The notes under the pieces are model-generated. The model was not told where the DNA came from and searched no databases. It saw only the letters and a list, made by a program, of their open reading frames with translations. From Enterobacter cancerogenus (GTDB taxonomy: Bacteria > Pseudomonadota > Gammaproteobacteria > Enterobacterales > Enterobacteriaceae), in NCBI RefSeq assembly GCF_019047785.1, contig NZ_CP077290.1, positions 3,162,001 through 3,226,000 of the forward strand: a DNA stretch of 64,000 nt. The letters are read 5' to 3'. The position numbers and the translations under genes were made by a program. How positions within the stretch are numbered: position 1 is the first letter of the stretch; each line of letters opens with the position of its first letter. Positions 46,001 through 57,512 of the stretch are shown in pieces.

Positions 46001-46893
46001 AGGCAAAAGAGCCGTCTGCGAGCACGCCGCCGCTGATCAATGCTTCTCGCGTGGATTTCAGCGGCTGGCCCGATCTGCAGCTGCGCTGCGCGGAGTGCTG
46101 GCTGTGGGGACAAAAATATGGCCGCATCGACGGTGATTTCGCTATCCGCGGGAATACGCTGAGTTTGACCGGCGGCCTGGTGGATACCGGCTTTGGCCGC
46201 CTGACGGCGCAGGGCGAGTGGGTGAACAATCCTGGCGGGCAGCGCACCTCGCTGAAGGGCGATATCAAAGGCAATAAGCTGGATGCCGCCGCCAACTTCT
46301 TTGGCATCAGCACGCCGCTTCGCGGTTCGTCGTTTGATGTTAACTACGACCTGCACTGGCGCGCGGCACCGTGGACGCCAGACGAGGCCTCTCTGAACGG
46401 CATCCTGAAAACCCGCTTCGGTAAGGGCGAAATTGCGGACGTGAGCACCGGCCACGCCGGACAGATTTTGCGCCTGCTGAGCTTCGATGCCCTGCTGCGT
46501 AAGCTGCGCTTCGATTTCAGCGACACCTTCAGCGAAGGTTTCTACTATGACTCCATTCGCAGCACGGCGTGGATCAAGGACGGTGTGATGCACACTGACG
46601 ATACGCTGGTGGATGGTCTCGAAGCAGACATTGCAATGAAAGGGTCGGTAAACCTCGTGCGCCGCGAACTGGATATGGAAGCCGTGGTTGCGCCGGAAAT
46701 CTCCGCCACCGTGGGCGTCGCGGCGGCCTTTGTGGTGAACCCGATTGTCGGCGCGGCGGTGTTTGCCGCCAGTAAGGTACTGGGGCCGCTGTGGAGCAAG
46801 GTCTCCATTCTGCGCTACCGCATTACCGGCCCGATCGATAAACCGCAGATTAATGAGGTGCTGCGCCAGCCGCGCAAAGATGCACAGCAATGA
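43093..46893 (+). CDS. yhdP: AsmA-family envelope protein YhdP
   Basis: YhdP is a very long AsmA-like protein that, with TamB and YdbH, carries phospholipids from the inner to the outer membrane. The 1266-residue protein has one N-terminal membrane helix (PGILLLTGATLVVIVALLVSGL). A long repetitive beta-rich periplasmic body follows and is predicted to form a hydrophobic groove. The AsmA_2 domain lies near the C-terminus (SFDALLRKLRFDFSDTFSEG). It starts at GTG 43093 with AAGGAGAG upstream, 43 bp after rng. Confidence 0.95.
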   Translation: MRRLPGILLLTGATLVVIVALLVSGLRLVLPHLDSWRPQLLAKIESSTGVPVDVSQISASWQNFGPTLDVRDINASLKDGGYLKIKRVTLALDVWQSLLHLRWQFRDLTFYQLRFLTNTPISSDGSSKGLETNRFSDLFLRQFDHFDLRDSEVSFITLSGQRSSLAIPQLTWLNGKDRHRAEGQVSLSSLNGQHGVMQVRMDLRDDDGLLNNGKVWLQADDVDVKPWLGDWIQQNMQLETARFSLEGWMTLTKGEFASGDIWLKQGGASWKDEKQPHQLSVDNLTAHVTQVKGGWQFAIPDTRITMDSKPWPRGALTLAWMPEQDVGGTNSKRSDELRIRASNLDLEAIEGLRSMATKLSPELGDIWLATQPTGTVDALALDIPLQATEKTRFLASWTGLAWKQWKLLPGAEHFSGKLEGSVEDGRLTAEMRDAKMPYETVFRAPLEIEKGSAVLNWLHNDKGFQLDGRQIDVKAKAVHARGDFRYLQPKGEEPWLGILAGISTDDGAQAWRYFPENLMGKALVDYLSGAIQGGQADNATLVYGGNPHLFPYKHNEGQFQVLVPLHNATFAFQPDWPALQNLNIELNFLNDGLWMKTDSVALGGVTASNLTANIPDYSKEKLLIDADIKGPGKAVGPYFDGTPLKESLAATLDQLQLDGDVNARLHLDIPLDGEMTTAKGDVRLQNNSLFIKPLNSTLTNLNGQFSFVNGNLKSEPLNATWFNQPINIDFSTTEGEKAYQVAVNMNASWQPSRMGVLPRQIESAVGGAVDWRGKVGIELPYHAGARYNVDITGDLKNISSQLPAPLDKKAGQPLPMKINVAGGLNSFDLTGSAGGTNHFNSRWLLNRKLTLDRAIWTTDSRSTPPLPEQAGVELNLPPLDGAEWLALFQKGVGQNANDVVQIPQTITARTPALTLGGQTWNNLSIVSQPAANGTKVEAQGREINGTLTMRDHAPWQAAIRYLYYNPATAKAKEPSASTPPLINASRVDFSGWPDLQLRCAECWLWGQKYGRIDGDFAIRGNTLSLTGGLVDTGFGRLTAQGEWVNNPGGQRTSLKGDIKGNKLDAAANFFGISTPLRGSSFDVNYDLHWRAAPWTPDEASLNGILKTRFGKGEIADVSTGHAGQILRLLSFDALLRKLRFDFSDTFSEGFYYDSIRSTAWIKDGVMHTDDTLVDGLEADIAMKGSVNLVRRELDMEAVVAPEISATVGVAAAFVVNPIVGAAVFAASKVLGPLWSKVSILRYRITGPIDKPQINEVLRQPRKDAQQ

Positions 46894-46898
46894 TTTGA

Positions 46899-48422
<1,524 letters not shown>

Positions 48423-48436
48423 TTCCCCCGCACCCT

Positions 48437-48463
48437 GACCCTCTCCCCACGCGGGAGAGGGTC
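48437..48463. repeat. palindromic REP-like element between tldD and aaeR
   Basis: GACCCTCTCCC and GGGAGAGGGTC form a perfect 11-bp stem with a 5-base loop, 14 bp after the tldD stop and between convergent genes. The same CCCTCTCCC...GGGAGAGGG core recurs in the array at 61928-62081, so they belong to one dispersed repeat family. It may stabilise the 3' ends. Confidence 0.75.
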
Positions 48464-48470
48464 GGTGAAC

Positions 48471-49397
48471 CTACTCTTTACGTCTTCCCCGCATTCCCTG
48501 AAACAGTTCCGCCACGTCCACAAAATACTCGGTCAGATAGTTAATACAGACCTGCACCTTCAGCGGCAACTTATCTTTTTCGGTATACAGCGCGTAGACC
48601 GGACGGGGATCGGACTGGTAGCGCGGGAATAGAATCTCCAGCTCGCCGCTGTTGATCTCGTTGATCACCCACATCAACGGGACGTAGGCGATGCCGGCAC
48701 CCGCCACCAGCCATCGTGAGATGGTCATCGGATCGTTTGTCACGAAACGCCCCACGGGCAGTAGCTTCGTGGAAAGCCCTTCCGGGGCAATCAGTTCAAA
48801 CTCGTTATCCGGGCGCACGCTGTATTCCAGCCAGGAGTGGTTCGTCAGGTCGGCAGGCTTTTCCGGAACGCCGTACTGTGCCAGATAGCTTTTTGAGGCG
48901 CAGACCACCATCGGCATGCTGCCCAGGCGGCGGGAGAAGAGGCTGGAATCCTGCAGTGCGCCGACGCGGATCACTACATCCAGCCCGTCTGCGATCAAAT
49001 CCGGCGCAGGTATGCCAGTCACCAGATTTACAGTTAAGCCCGGATACTCTTTGAGCATATCCGCCGTCATGGCAGCGAGGACATTTTGTGCCATAGTTGA
49101 AGAACAACCGATGCGCAGCGTACCGATAGGCGTGTTGTTAAAAGCGTAAAGCTGCTCGTGGACATCCTGCACTTCATGCAGCATCCGGCGGCAGCCCTGG
49201 TAGTAAATTTTGCCCGCTTCGGTTAACCCGATGCTCCGGGTGCTGCGGTTGAGCAGCTTGACCTGAAGTTCATCTTCCAGTTTTGACACCGTCTGGCTGA
49301 TGGACGAGACGCTCATTTGCAGCTGCCTGGCGGCGGCGGTAAAGGAGCCCAGTTCAACCACTTTGGCAAACACCGACATGCGTTTTAAACGTTCCAT
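48471..49397 (-). CDS. aaeR: LysR-family regulator AaeR (QseA)
   Basis: AaeR activates aaeXAB in response to aromatic carboxylic acids such as p-hydroxybenzoate. The 308-residue protein has the LysR helix-turn-helix at the start (MERLKRMSVFAKVVELGSFT, then ARQLQMSVSSISQTVSKLE) and a periplasmic-binding-protein-like effector domain from about residue 90. It is divergent from aaeX across a 179-bp gap. Confidence 0.95.
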   Translation of the reverse strand: MERLKRMSVFAKVVELGSFTAAARQLQMSVSSISQTVSKLEDELQVKLLNRSTRSIGLTEAGKIYYQGCRRMLHEVQDVHEQLYAFNNTPIGTLRIGCSSTMAQNVLAAMTADMLKEYPGLTVNLVTGIPAPDLIADGLDVVIRVGALQDSSLFSRRLGSMPMVVCASKSYLAQYGVPEKPADLTNHSWLEYSVRPDNEFELIAPEGLSTKLLPVGRFVTNDPMTISRWLVAGAGIAYVPLMWVINEINSGELEILFPRYQSDPRPVYALYTEKDKLPLKVQVCINYLTEYFVDVAELFQGMRGRRKE

Positions 49398-49412
49398 TGT
49401 TCACTCTGGCTT

Positions 49413-49434
49413 AAAAGTGATTTAGATCACATAT
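49413..49434. promoter_or_regulatory. near-consensus CRP site between aaeR and aaeX
   Basis: The segment with half-sites AGTGA (49416-49420) and TCACA (49427-49431), separated by TTTAGA, matches 19 of 22 positions of the CRP consensus by hand alignment. It is only 16 bp from the aaeR start codon and about 150 bp from aaeX. It could repress aaeR or activate aaeXAB. Confidence 0.65.
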
Positions 49435-49576
49435 TATAGATAACAGCATAACAGTTACGTTAATATATTATTAATTACATAACGGCGTCGCCACTCTCGC
49501 CCGGCTTTTCTTGCTCTCCTGCGGCGGCGCACGCTGAAAAATACCGTAGCCTGCACTCTCTCTAATCAAGGTCAAC

Positions 49577-49780
49577 ATGAGTCTGTTTCCCGTTATCGTG
49601 GTGTTCGGTTTGTCGTTCCCACCGATATTCTTTGAGCTTCTTTTGTCACTGGCGATTTTCTGGCTGGTGCGCAAGGTGCTGGTCCCAACCGGGATCTATG
49701 ATTTTGTCTGGCACCCTGCACTGTTTAATACGGCGCTGTATTGCTGCCTGTTCTATCTGATATCGCGCATGTTTGTTTGA
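49577..49780 (+). CDS. aaeX: small inner-membrane protein AaeX (DUF1656)
   Basis: A 67-residue protein with two hydrophobic helices ([21 protein letters not shown] and a second near 45-65). It is always encoded just before aaeA in this pump operon. Its role in efflux is not defined. It starts an operon with aaeA (7-bp gap) and aaeB. Confidence 0.94.
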   Translation: MSLFPVIVVFGLSFPPIFFELLLSLAIFWLVRKVLVPTGIYDFVWHPALFNTALYCCLFYLISRMFV

Positions 49781-49787
49781 GGTTGAT

Positions 49788-50720
49788 GTGAAAACGCTAA
49801 CAAGAAAAATCTCCCGCACTGCCATTACCATGGCGCTGGTTGTCCTGGCGTTCATCGCGATCTTTCGCGCCTGGGTTTATTACACCGAATCACCGTGGAC
49901 GCGTGACGCGCGTTTCAGCGCGGATGTTGTGGCGATAGCGCCCGACGTCGCCGGGCTGATTACCGCGGTTAACGTCCACGATAACCAACTGGTGAAGAAA
50001 GATCAGGTTCTGTTCACTATCGATCAGCCTCGCTACCAGAAAGCATTAGAAGAGGCGGAAGCGGACGTGGCCTATTATCAGGCGCTGGCTTCCGAGAAAC
50101 GTCGTGAGGCGGGCCGCCGTAACCGACTTGGCGTGCAGGCCATGTCCCGCGAAGAGATCGACCAGTCCAACAACGTGCTGCAAACCGTGCTTCACCAGCT
50201 TGCGAAGGCGCAAGCGACGCGCGATCTCGCCCGGCTCGATCTGGAGCGTACGGTGATCCGCGCGCCGTCTGACGGCTGGGTCACCAACCTGAACGTCTAC
50301 GCCGGGGAGTTTATCACCCGTGGCTCCACCGCGGTGGCGCTGGTGAAACAGAACTCCTTCTACGTTCTGGCCTATATGGAAGAGACGAAGCTGGAAGGCG
50401 TGCGTCCGGGTTACCGCGCGGAAATCACGCCGCTTGGCAGCAACCGCGTCTTTAAAGGCACGGTCGACAGCGTGGCCGCAGGCGTCACCAACTCCAGCAG
50501 CAGCAATGACACCAAAGGGATGGCGACCGTGGACTCCAACCTTGAGTGGGTCCGTCTGGCGCAGCGTGTACCGGTACGTATTCACCTGGATGAACAGCAG
50601 GGCAATCTCTGGCCTGCAGGCACCACGGCCACCGTGGTGATCACCGGCGAAAAAGACCGCGACGCCAGCCAGGACTCTCTCTTCCGTAAAATCGCCCACC
50701 GCCTGCGCGAGTTTGGTTAA
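49788..50720 (+). CDS. aaeA: aromatic-acid efflux periplasmic adaptor AaeA
   Basis: AaeA is the membrane-fusion subunit of the p-hydroxybenzoate efflux pump AaeAB. The 310-residue protein has an N-terminal membrane helix ([21 protein letters not shown]), the first lipoyl half ([21 protein letters not shown]), a coiled-coil hairpin (about 80-140), and the second lipoyl half ([21 protein letters not shown]). I chose the GTG at 49788, which gives [10 protein letters not shown] as in E. coli and has GAGG upstream. An ATG-type start at 49773 would overlap aaeX. Confidence 0.95.
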   Translation: MKTLTRKISRTAITMALVVLAFIAIFRAWVYYTESPWTRDARFSADVVAIAPDVAGLITAVNVHDNQLVKKDQVLFTIDQPRYQKALEEAEADVAYYQALASEKRREAGRRNRLGVQAMSREEIDQSNNVLQTVLHQLAKAQATRDLARLDLERTVIRAPSDGWVTNLNVYAGEFITRGSTAVALVKQNSFYVLAYMEETKLEGVRPGYRAEITPLGSNRVFKGTVDSVAAGVTNSSSSNDTKGMATVDSNLEWVRLAQRVPVRIHLDEQQGNLWPAGTTATVVITGEKDRDASQDSLFRKIAHRLREFG

Positions 50721-50725
50721 TCGCT

Positions 50726-52693
50726 ATGGGTATCTTTTCCATCGCCAGCCAGCACCTCCGCTTCGCCGTGAAGCTGGCGTGCGCCATCGTGCTGGCGCTG
50801 TTTGTCGGCTTTCATTTTCAGCTCGAAACGCCCCGCTGGGCGGTGCTGACGGCGGCGATTGTCGCGGCGGGGCCGGCCTTTGCGGCGGGTGGTGAACCCT
50901 ACTCGGGCGCCATTCGCTACCGCGGGATGTTGCGTATCGTCGGGACGTTTATCGGCTGTATCGCGGCGCTTACCATTATTATTCTGATGATCCGCACGCC
51001 GCTGCTGATGCTGATGGTGTGCTGCATCTGGGCGGGCTTCTGTACCTGGGTCTCCTCGCTGGTAAAAGTAGAGAACTCCTACGCCTGGGGACTTTCGGGT
51101 TATACCGCGCTGATTATCATCATCACCATTCAGGCAGAGCCGCTGCTTGCCCCACAGTTTGCCGTCGAACGCTGCAGTGAAATTGTCATCGGTATTGTTT
51201 GCGCCATCGTGGCCGACCTGCTGTTTTCGCCACGTTCCATCAAGCAGGAAGTGGATCGCGAACTGGATGCGTTAATTGTCGACCAGTACAAACTGATGCA
51301 GTTGTGCATTAAGCATGGCGACAGCGAAGAGGTTGATAACGCCTGGGGTGGCCTGGTACGGCGCACCACCGCGCTGGAAGGGATGCGCAGCAACCTGAAT
51401 ATGGAGTCTTCCCGCTGGTCCCGGGCAAACCGTCGTCTTAAGGCGATCAACACCGTGGCCTTAACGCTGATAACCCAGGCGTGTGAAACCTACCTGATCC
51501 AAAATACCCGTCCTGAAGTCGTGACCGACACCTTCCGCGAACTCTTCGCCGAGCCGGTTGAAACGGTGCAGGACGTGCATAAGCAGCTCAAACGCATGCG
51601 TCGCGTCATCGCCTGGACCGGCGAGCGCGATACGCCAGTGACCATTTACACCTGGGTCGGGGCGGCAACGCGCTACCTCTTGCTCAAGCGCGGCGTCATC
51701 GGGAATGCCAAAATCAGTGCCGCAGAAGAAGAGGTGCTGCAGGGTGAAGTGGTGATCAAAGCCGAGTCGGCGGAACGCCACCACGCGATGGTGAACTTCT
51801 GGCGCACCACGCTGGCCTGTATGCTCGGTACGCTGTTCTGGCTGTGGACCGGCTGGACCTCCGGCAGCGGGGCGATGGTGATGATCGCCGTTGTTACCTC
51901 ACTGGCGATGCGTCTGCCGAACCCGCGCATGGTCGCTATCGACTTCCTGTACGGCACGATAGCCGCTCTGCCGCTTGGGGCTTTCTATTTCCTGGTAATT
52001 TTACCCTCGACGCAGCAGAGCATGCTGTTGCTCTGTATCAGCCTTGCGGTCATGGCGTTCTTTATCGGTATCGAAGTGCAGAAACGTCGCCTGGGATCGC
52101 TGGGGGCGCTGGCGAGCACCATCAATATCCTCGTGCTGGATAACCCGATGACGTTCCACTTCAGCCAGTTCCTCGACAGCGCGTTAGGTCAACTGGTGGG
52201 CTGTTTCCTGGCGATGATGGTGATCCTGCTGGTGCGGGATAATTCGCAGGCGCGCACCGGTCGCGTGCTGTTAAACCAGTTCGTTTCGGCGGCCGTATCG
52301 TCGTTGACCACCAACACCGCGCGCCGTAAACAGAACCATCTGCCTGCGCTCTATCAGCAGCTGTTTTTACTGCTGAATAAATTCCCGGGCGACGTTGCCA
52401 AGTTCCGCCTGGCGTTAACCATGATCATCGCGCACCAGCGTCTGCGTAATGCGCCGGTGCCCATCAATGACGATCTCTCCAGCTTCCACCGTCAGCTTCG
52501 TCACACCGCCGATCATGTGCTCTCGGCGACCAGTGACGACAAACGTCGGCGTTACTTTAACCAGCTGCTTGAGGAGCTGGATATCTACCAGGAGAAGCTG
52601 CGGTACTGGGACGCGCCGCCGCAGGTGACCGAGCCGGTTGGGCGTCTGGTGTACATGCTGCATCGATATCAAAACGCACTAACCAATAGCTGA
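50726..52693 (+). CDS. aaeB: aromatic-acid efflux inner-membrane pump AaeB
   Basis: AaeB is the transport subunit of the pump (PET/FUSC family), proposed as a relief valve for hydroxylated aromatic acids. The 655-residue protein has two blocks of about five or six membrane helices (about 10-160 and 360-510). Each is followed by a cytoplasmic helical region, the family's repeated architecture. Its length equals that of E. coli. It follows aaeA by 5 bp and ends in a strong terminator. Confidence 0.96.
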   Translation: MGIFSIASQHLRFAVKLACAIVLALFVGFHFQLETPRWAVLTAAIVAAGPAFAAGGEPYSGAIRYRGMLRIVGTFIGCIAALTIIILMIRTPLLMLMVCCIWAGFCTWVSSLVKVENSYAWGLSGYTALIIIITIQAEPLLAPQFAVERCSEIVIGIVCAIVADLLFSPRSIKQEVDRELDALIVDQYKLMQLCIKHGDSEEVDNAWGGLVRRTTALEGMRSNLNMESSRWSRANRRLKAINTVALTLITQACETYLIQNTRPEVVTDTFRELFAEPVETVQDVHKQLKRMRRVIAWTGERDTPVTIYTWVGAATRYLLLKRGVIGNAKISAAEEEVLQGEVVIKAESAERHHAMVNFWRTTLACMLGTLFWLWTGWTSGSGAMVMIAVVTSLAMRLPNPRMVAIDFLYGTIAALPLGAFYFLVILPSTQQSMLLLCISLAVMAFFIGIEVQKRRLGSLGALASTINILVLDNPMTFHFSQFLDSALGQLVGCFLAMMVILLVRDNSQARTGRVLLNQFVSAAVSSLTTNTARRKQNHLPALYQQLFLLLNKFPGDVAKFRLALTMIIAHQRLRNAPVPINDDLSSFHRQLRHTADHVLSATSDDKRRRYFNQLLEELDIYQEKLRYWDAPPQVTEPVGRLVYMLHRYQNALTNS

Positions 52694-52704
52694 CTACGTA
52701 AAAA

Positions 52705-52730
52705 GCCGACGCCAGAAGCGTCGGTTTTTT
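52705..52730 (+). terminator. intrinsic terminator after aaeB
   Basis: CCGACGC (52705-52711) pairs with GCGTCGG (52717-52723) and is followed by seven T residues. It ends aaeXAB and isolates the aldehyde dehydrogenase gene downstream. Confidence 0.9.
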
Positions 52731-52780
52731 TATGGCTATACTTATTTCTGCAGGCTCTTACATTCAGACAGGGAGGACAC

Positions 52781-54235
52781 ATGACTACCCAGGCTCTCCA
52801 GGACCACATCCTTTTTCAGAACGGCTATCTGGTTAACGGCATCTGGAAAACGCTCGACACCACCTTTGAGGTGCTGAATCCGGCCACCGGTGAAGTGATC
52901 ACCCGCGTGGCGAAAGCAGGCAAAGCCGAAACCGAAGAGGCGATTGCGGCGGCGACAAAAGCGTTTCCCGCATGGCGTGCCAAAACCGCGAAAGAGCGCT
53001 CGGCGATCCTCTATCGCTGGTATGAACTGATTATTGAGAACAAAAGCTGGCTCGGGCGGCTGATGACTACCGAGCAGGGTAAGCCGTTGAAGGAAGCCGA
53101 AGGCGAGGTAGAGTATGCCGCCAGCTTCATTCAGTGGTTTGCCGAACAGGCGAAGCGCGCAAACGGTGAAATCATCCCACCGATCAAACCCGGCTCCCGC
53201 ATTCTGGCGACCCGCGAACCCATTGGCGTGGTTGCCGCCATCACGCCGTGGAACTTTCCTATGGCGATGCTGACGCGCAAACTCGGCCCGGCGCTGGCCG
53301 CAGGTTGCACCGGCGTGATCAAGCCCGCCAATAACACGCCCCTGAGCGCCTTCGCGCTGCTTACCCTGGCGAAGCAGGCGGGCGTGCCGGATGGCGTGCT
53401 GAACGCCGTGGCTGGGAGCACATCTGAAATCAGCGATGCCATTATGGCCAGTCATGACGTGCGGAAAATCTCGTTTACCGGTTCTACCGCCGTGGGCAAA
53501 ACGCTGGTGCGTAACGCGGCCGAGACCATGAAAAAAGTCTCGATGGAGCTGGGGGGAAATGCCCCGTATATCGTTTTTGAAGATGCGGATATCGATGCCG
53601 CGGTGAAAGGCGCTATCGCCAACAAATTCCGCAATGCCGGTCAGGTGTGCGTCAGCGTAAACCGTTTCTACATCCAGGAAACGGTCTATGACAAGTTTGT
53701 TAATCAGCTGGCCGACGCGGTGAAGGCGCTGAAGGTCGGCAACGGCCTCGACGAGGGGGTGGTTGTCGGTCCGCTGATCGAACCATCGGCGGTGAAGAAA
53801 GTACAAGAGCACGTTGAAGATGCCATTGCGAAAGGCGCGACCGTGCTGGCCGGTGGTAAACCCCATGAGTTGGGCGGCAACTTCTGGATGCCAACCGTGC
53901 TGGGGGATTGCCATGAAGGCATGAAGCTGGCGGAAGAGGAGACGTTTGGCCCGGTGGCGGCCTGCTTCCGCTTTACCTCAGAAGATGAAGTTATTATGCG
54001 CGCCAACAATACCCCTTACGGGCTGGCGGCATACTTCTATACCCAGAATTTGTCGCGCGTGTTCCGCGTCTCGCAGGCGATTGAGAGCGGGATGATTGGC
54101 ATCAACGAGTGTGCAGTCTCTACGGAGCTGGGACCGTTCGGCGGCGTGAAAGAGTCCGGGCTGGGCCGGGAAGGTTCCGTACTGGGGCTGGAAGAGTTTC
54201 TGGAAGTCAAAACCCTGCATATCGGGGGATTATAA
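52781..54235 (+). CDS. NAD(P)-dependent succinate-semialdehyde dehydrogenase-type aldehyde dehydrogenase
   Basis: The 484-residue protein is a class I aldehyde dehydrogenase closest in motifs to GabD/Sad: the TPWNFPMAMLTRKLGPALAA cofactor region, the general base Glu256 in MELGGNAP and the nucleophile Cys290 in FRNAGQVCVSVNRF. The residue two after the nucleophile is Ser, where E. coli GabD as I recall has Cys. The ATG is preceded by GGGAGGA. It is not present at this place in K-12. Its location between aaeXAB and yhcO suggests, without proof, a role with semialdehydes or aromatic-derived aldehydes. Confidence 0.88.
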   Translation: MTTQALQDHILFQNGYLVNGIWKTLDTTFEVLNPATGEVITRVAKAGKAETEEAIAAATKAFPAWRAKTAKERSAILYRWYELIIENKSWLGRLMTTEQGKPLKEAEGEVEYAASFIQWFAEQAKRANGEIIPPIKPGSRILATREPIGVVAAITPWNFPMAMLTRKLGPALAAGCTGVIKPANNTPLSAFALLTLAKQAGVPDGVLNAVAGSTSEISDAIMASHDVRKISFTGSTAVGKTLVRNAAETMKKVSMELGGNAPYIVFEDADIDAAVKGAIANKFRNAGQVCVSVNRFYIQETVYDKFVNQLADAVKALKVGNGLDEGVVVGPLIEPSAVKKVQEHVEDAIAKGATVLAGGKPHELGGNFWMPTVLGDCHEGMKLAEEETFGPVAACFRFTSEDEVIMRANNTPYGLAAYFYTQNLSRVFRVSQAIESGMIGINECAVSTELGPFGGVKESGLGREGSVLGLEEFLEVKTLHIGGL

Positions 54236-54280
54236 TAGTCAGGGCGGCGTTTGCCGCCCGCCTGGATCGGGTGGCTGGCA

Positions 54281-54553
54281 ATGAAAATTTATACCTTTGA
54301 TTTTGACGAGATCGACAGTCAGGAAGACTTCTATCGTGAATTTAGTCGGGTGTTTGGGCTGGAACAGGGAAGCGTTACCGATCTTGATACGCTGTGGGAT
54401 GTGGTCACCGGTAATCAGCTACCGTTACCGTTTGAGATAGAATTTATCCATTTGCCTGACAAGCTGCGCCGACGTTTTGGCGCGCTGGTGCTTCTGTTTG
54501 ATGAAGCCGAAGAGGAGCTGGAAGGGCAGCTGCGTTTCAACGCGCGGCAGTAA
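54281..54553 (+). CDS. yhcO: barstar-family protein YhcO
   Basis: A 90-residue acidic protein of the barstar family, named for the barnase inhibitor. It has the typical start [21 protein letters not shown] and the helix-strand pattern ending in [23 protein letters not shown]. No barnase-like ribonuclease gene is near, so the partner is unknown. I chose ATG 54281, which gives the E. coli length. An upstream start would add ten residues. Confidence 0.93.
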   Translation: MKIYTFDFDEIDSQEDFYREFSRVFGLEQGSVTDLDTLWDVVTGNQLPLPFEIEFIHLPDKLRRRFGALVLLFDEAEEELEGQLRFNARQ

Positions 54554-54554
54554 T

Positions 54555-54584
54555 AAAAAAGCCCCTGACCGGGAGGTCAGGGGC
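54555..54584 (-). terminator. intrinsic terminator of the yhcN-type gene pair
   Basis: GCCCCTGACC (54561-54570) and GGTCAGGGGC (54575-54584) form a 10-bp stem. On the minus strand it is followed by TTTTTT. On the plus strand there is no T-run, so it mainly serves the leftward yhcN-type genes. Confidence 0.85.
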
Positions 54585-54612
54585 AAGTCGTATGATGAGA
54601 TACGACGAGGGT

Positions 54613-54879
54613 TTATTTATACAGTTCAGCCGTGGCGTGCCAGTGGTCACCCTGATTCAGTTCGGTGACGCGGTAGCTGCTGGCGCCCGCTTTTTCAGCT
54701 TTTGCTGCCAGATCGTGACGGATATCCATCGGCGAGCCGGTAATAGATGTTACGGATACGCTACCCATGGACTGCAGATTTTGTGCCTGCTCCGCATTGA
54801 CCTGCTGAACGGCTGCGCTCGCGCCGAAAGAGAGAACGGATGCTAAGCCAAGGGTTGCGATGATTAATTTGGTTTTCAT
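54613..54879 (-). CDS. DUF1471 periplasmic stress protein, YhcN paralogue
   Basis: An 88-residue secreted protein of the YhcN/BhsA/McbA (DUF1471) family. A signal peptide (MKTKLIIATLGLASVLSFGASA) is followed by the small alpha/beta domain ending GDHWHATAELYK. The same C-terminal 12 residues occur in the neighbouring gene, so the two arose by duplication, but the middle parts have diverged. It is probably involved in envelope or acid/oxidative stress, by family only. Confidence 0.88.
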   Translation of the reverse strand: MKTKLIIATLGLASVLSFGASAAVQQVNAEQAQNLQSMGSVSVTSITGSPMDIRHDLAAKAEKAGASSYRVTELNQGDHWHATAELYK

Positions 54880-54981
54880 AGTCTTTACTCCTGAAATTAT
54901 TTGCTCAACGGCGAGAAGGGTTGAACTGCTATTTTTATGCCTGGTGCCGTTGAGGGGTAATTCGTCTTCTGTTACTAAAAC

Positions 54982-55245
54982 TTATTTGTACAGCTCTGCG
55001 GTAGCGTGCCAGTGATCGCCTGAACGTGCTTCGATGACACGGTAAGATGATGCACCTTGTTCTTCCGCTTTCTTGTTCAGCATCTCATGCATGTCCATTG
55101 GGGAAGTCCCCACTGCACCAACGGAGACCGTACCAATCGCCTGACGGGATTGCGCCTGATCGGCGTTGATGGAATCGGCTGCGAAAGCACCGAATGACAG
55201 GACAGAGAGAACGCTAAGTGCTGCTACAGTTGTTTTGATTTTCAT
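54982..55245 (-). CDS. yhcN: DUF1471 periplasmic stress protein YhcN
   Basis: An 87-residue DUF1471 protein nearly the same as E. coli YhcN, which responds to peroxide and acid stress. The signal peptide MKIKTTVAALSVLSVLSFGAFA is followed by GTVSVGAVGTSPMDMHEML and the family end GDHWHATAELYK. It lies 102 bp upstream of the divergent-sequence paralogue on the same strand. Its promoter must lie in the AT-rich region to its right. Confidence 0.93.
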   Translation of the reverse strand: MKIKTTVAALSVLSVLSFGAFAADSINADQAQSRQAIGTVSVGAVGTSPMDMHEMLNKKAEEQGASSYRVIEARSGDHWHATAELYK

Positions 55246-55621
55246 GATTCTTTACCTCGTCGAATTTTTTACTGGGGTCTTCATTTCGTGACCCTCATCA
55301 CAAAATCAAGTATACACTAATAACGGAAAAAATTAATACCAGACTAATGGTTTCGCGTGTAATTACGCGTTAATAAGACTCATTTTTATAACCAAAATGC
55401 ATAAAATTGGTTACTTATTAGCCATGTTGCGTTTTTATTTATAAGAAAATCATAGAGATATGGCGCTTTGATTTTTCGTGCGATCTTGGGCGGTGATATT
55501 CACTGGATGAATGTTAATGGGAGGTAAAAAGCACTATTTGCTAAAGTAAGCGCAGTGGAAAGCAGGGGGAAATACATGAGGAGCAGAACAATCCCCGCAG
55601 ACGGGCCACGGGGAGAGGGGA
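55246..55621 (-). other. yhcN promoter region and argR 3' flank (no gene)
   Basis: This 376-bp AT-rich stretch separates the yhcN start from the argR stop. I see no tRNA, no credible open frame and no strong palindrome in it. It should carry the yhcN promoter and its stress-response operators. Confidence 0.5.
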
Positions 55622-57425
<1,804 letters not shown>

Positions 57426-57445
57426 AACATATTCTTCTGCTGTAG

Positions 57446-57472
57446 GCCGGGAAAGCGTGAGCGCCACCCGGC
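57446..57472 (+). repeat. REP (repetitive extragenic palindromic) unit
   Basis: GCCGGG (57446-57451) and CCCGGC (57467-57472) enclose GCGTGAGCGC, the usual enteric REP architecture. It lies in the mdh 3' region, where it can protect the mRNA from exonucleases. Confidence 0.75.
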
Positions 57473-57505
57473 AAAAAAAACCGAAGCACAGGCTTCGGTT
57501 TTTTT
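57473..57505. terminator. bidirectional terminator between mdh and degS
   Basis: CCGAAGC (57481-57487) and GCTTCGG (57492-57498) are flanked by eight A residues on the left and seven T residues on the right, so transcripts from both convergent genes can end here. Confidence 0.9.
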
Positions 57506-57512
57506 ATGGCTG

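Noticed and set aside
52742..53914. 390-codon open frame antisense to the aldehyde dehydrogenase gene
   Set aside because: The sense strand has all aldehyde-dehydrogenase motifs. The antisense product has the usual shadow composition.
54281..54553. Barnase/barstar toxin-antitoxin system around yhcO
   Set aside because: YhcO has the barstar fold, but no secreted or barnase-like ribonuclease is encoded nearby. The neighbours are an aldehyde dehydrogenase and yhcN genes.
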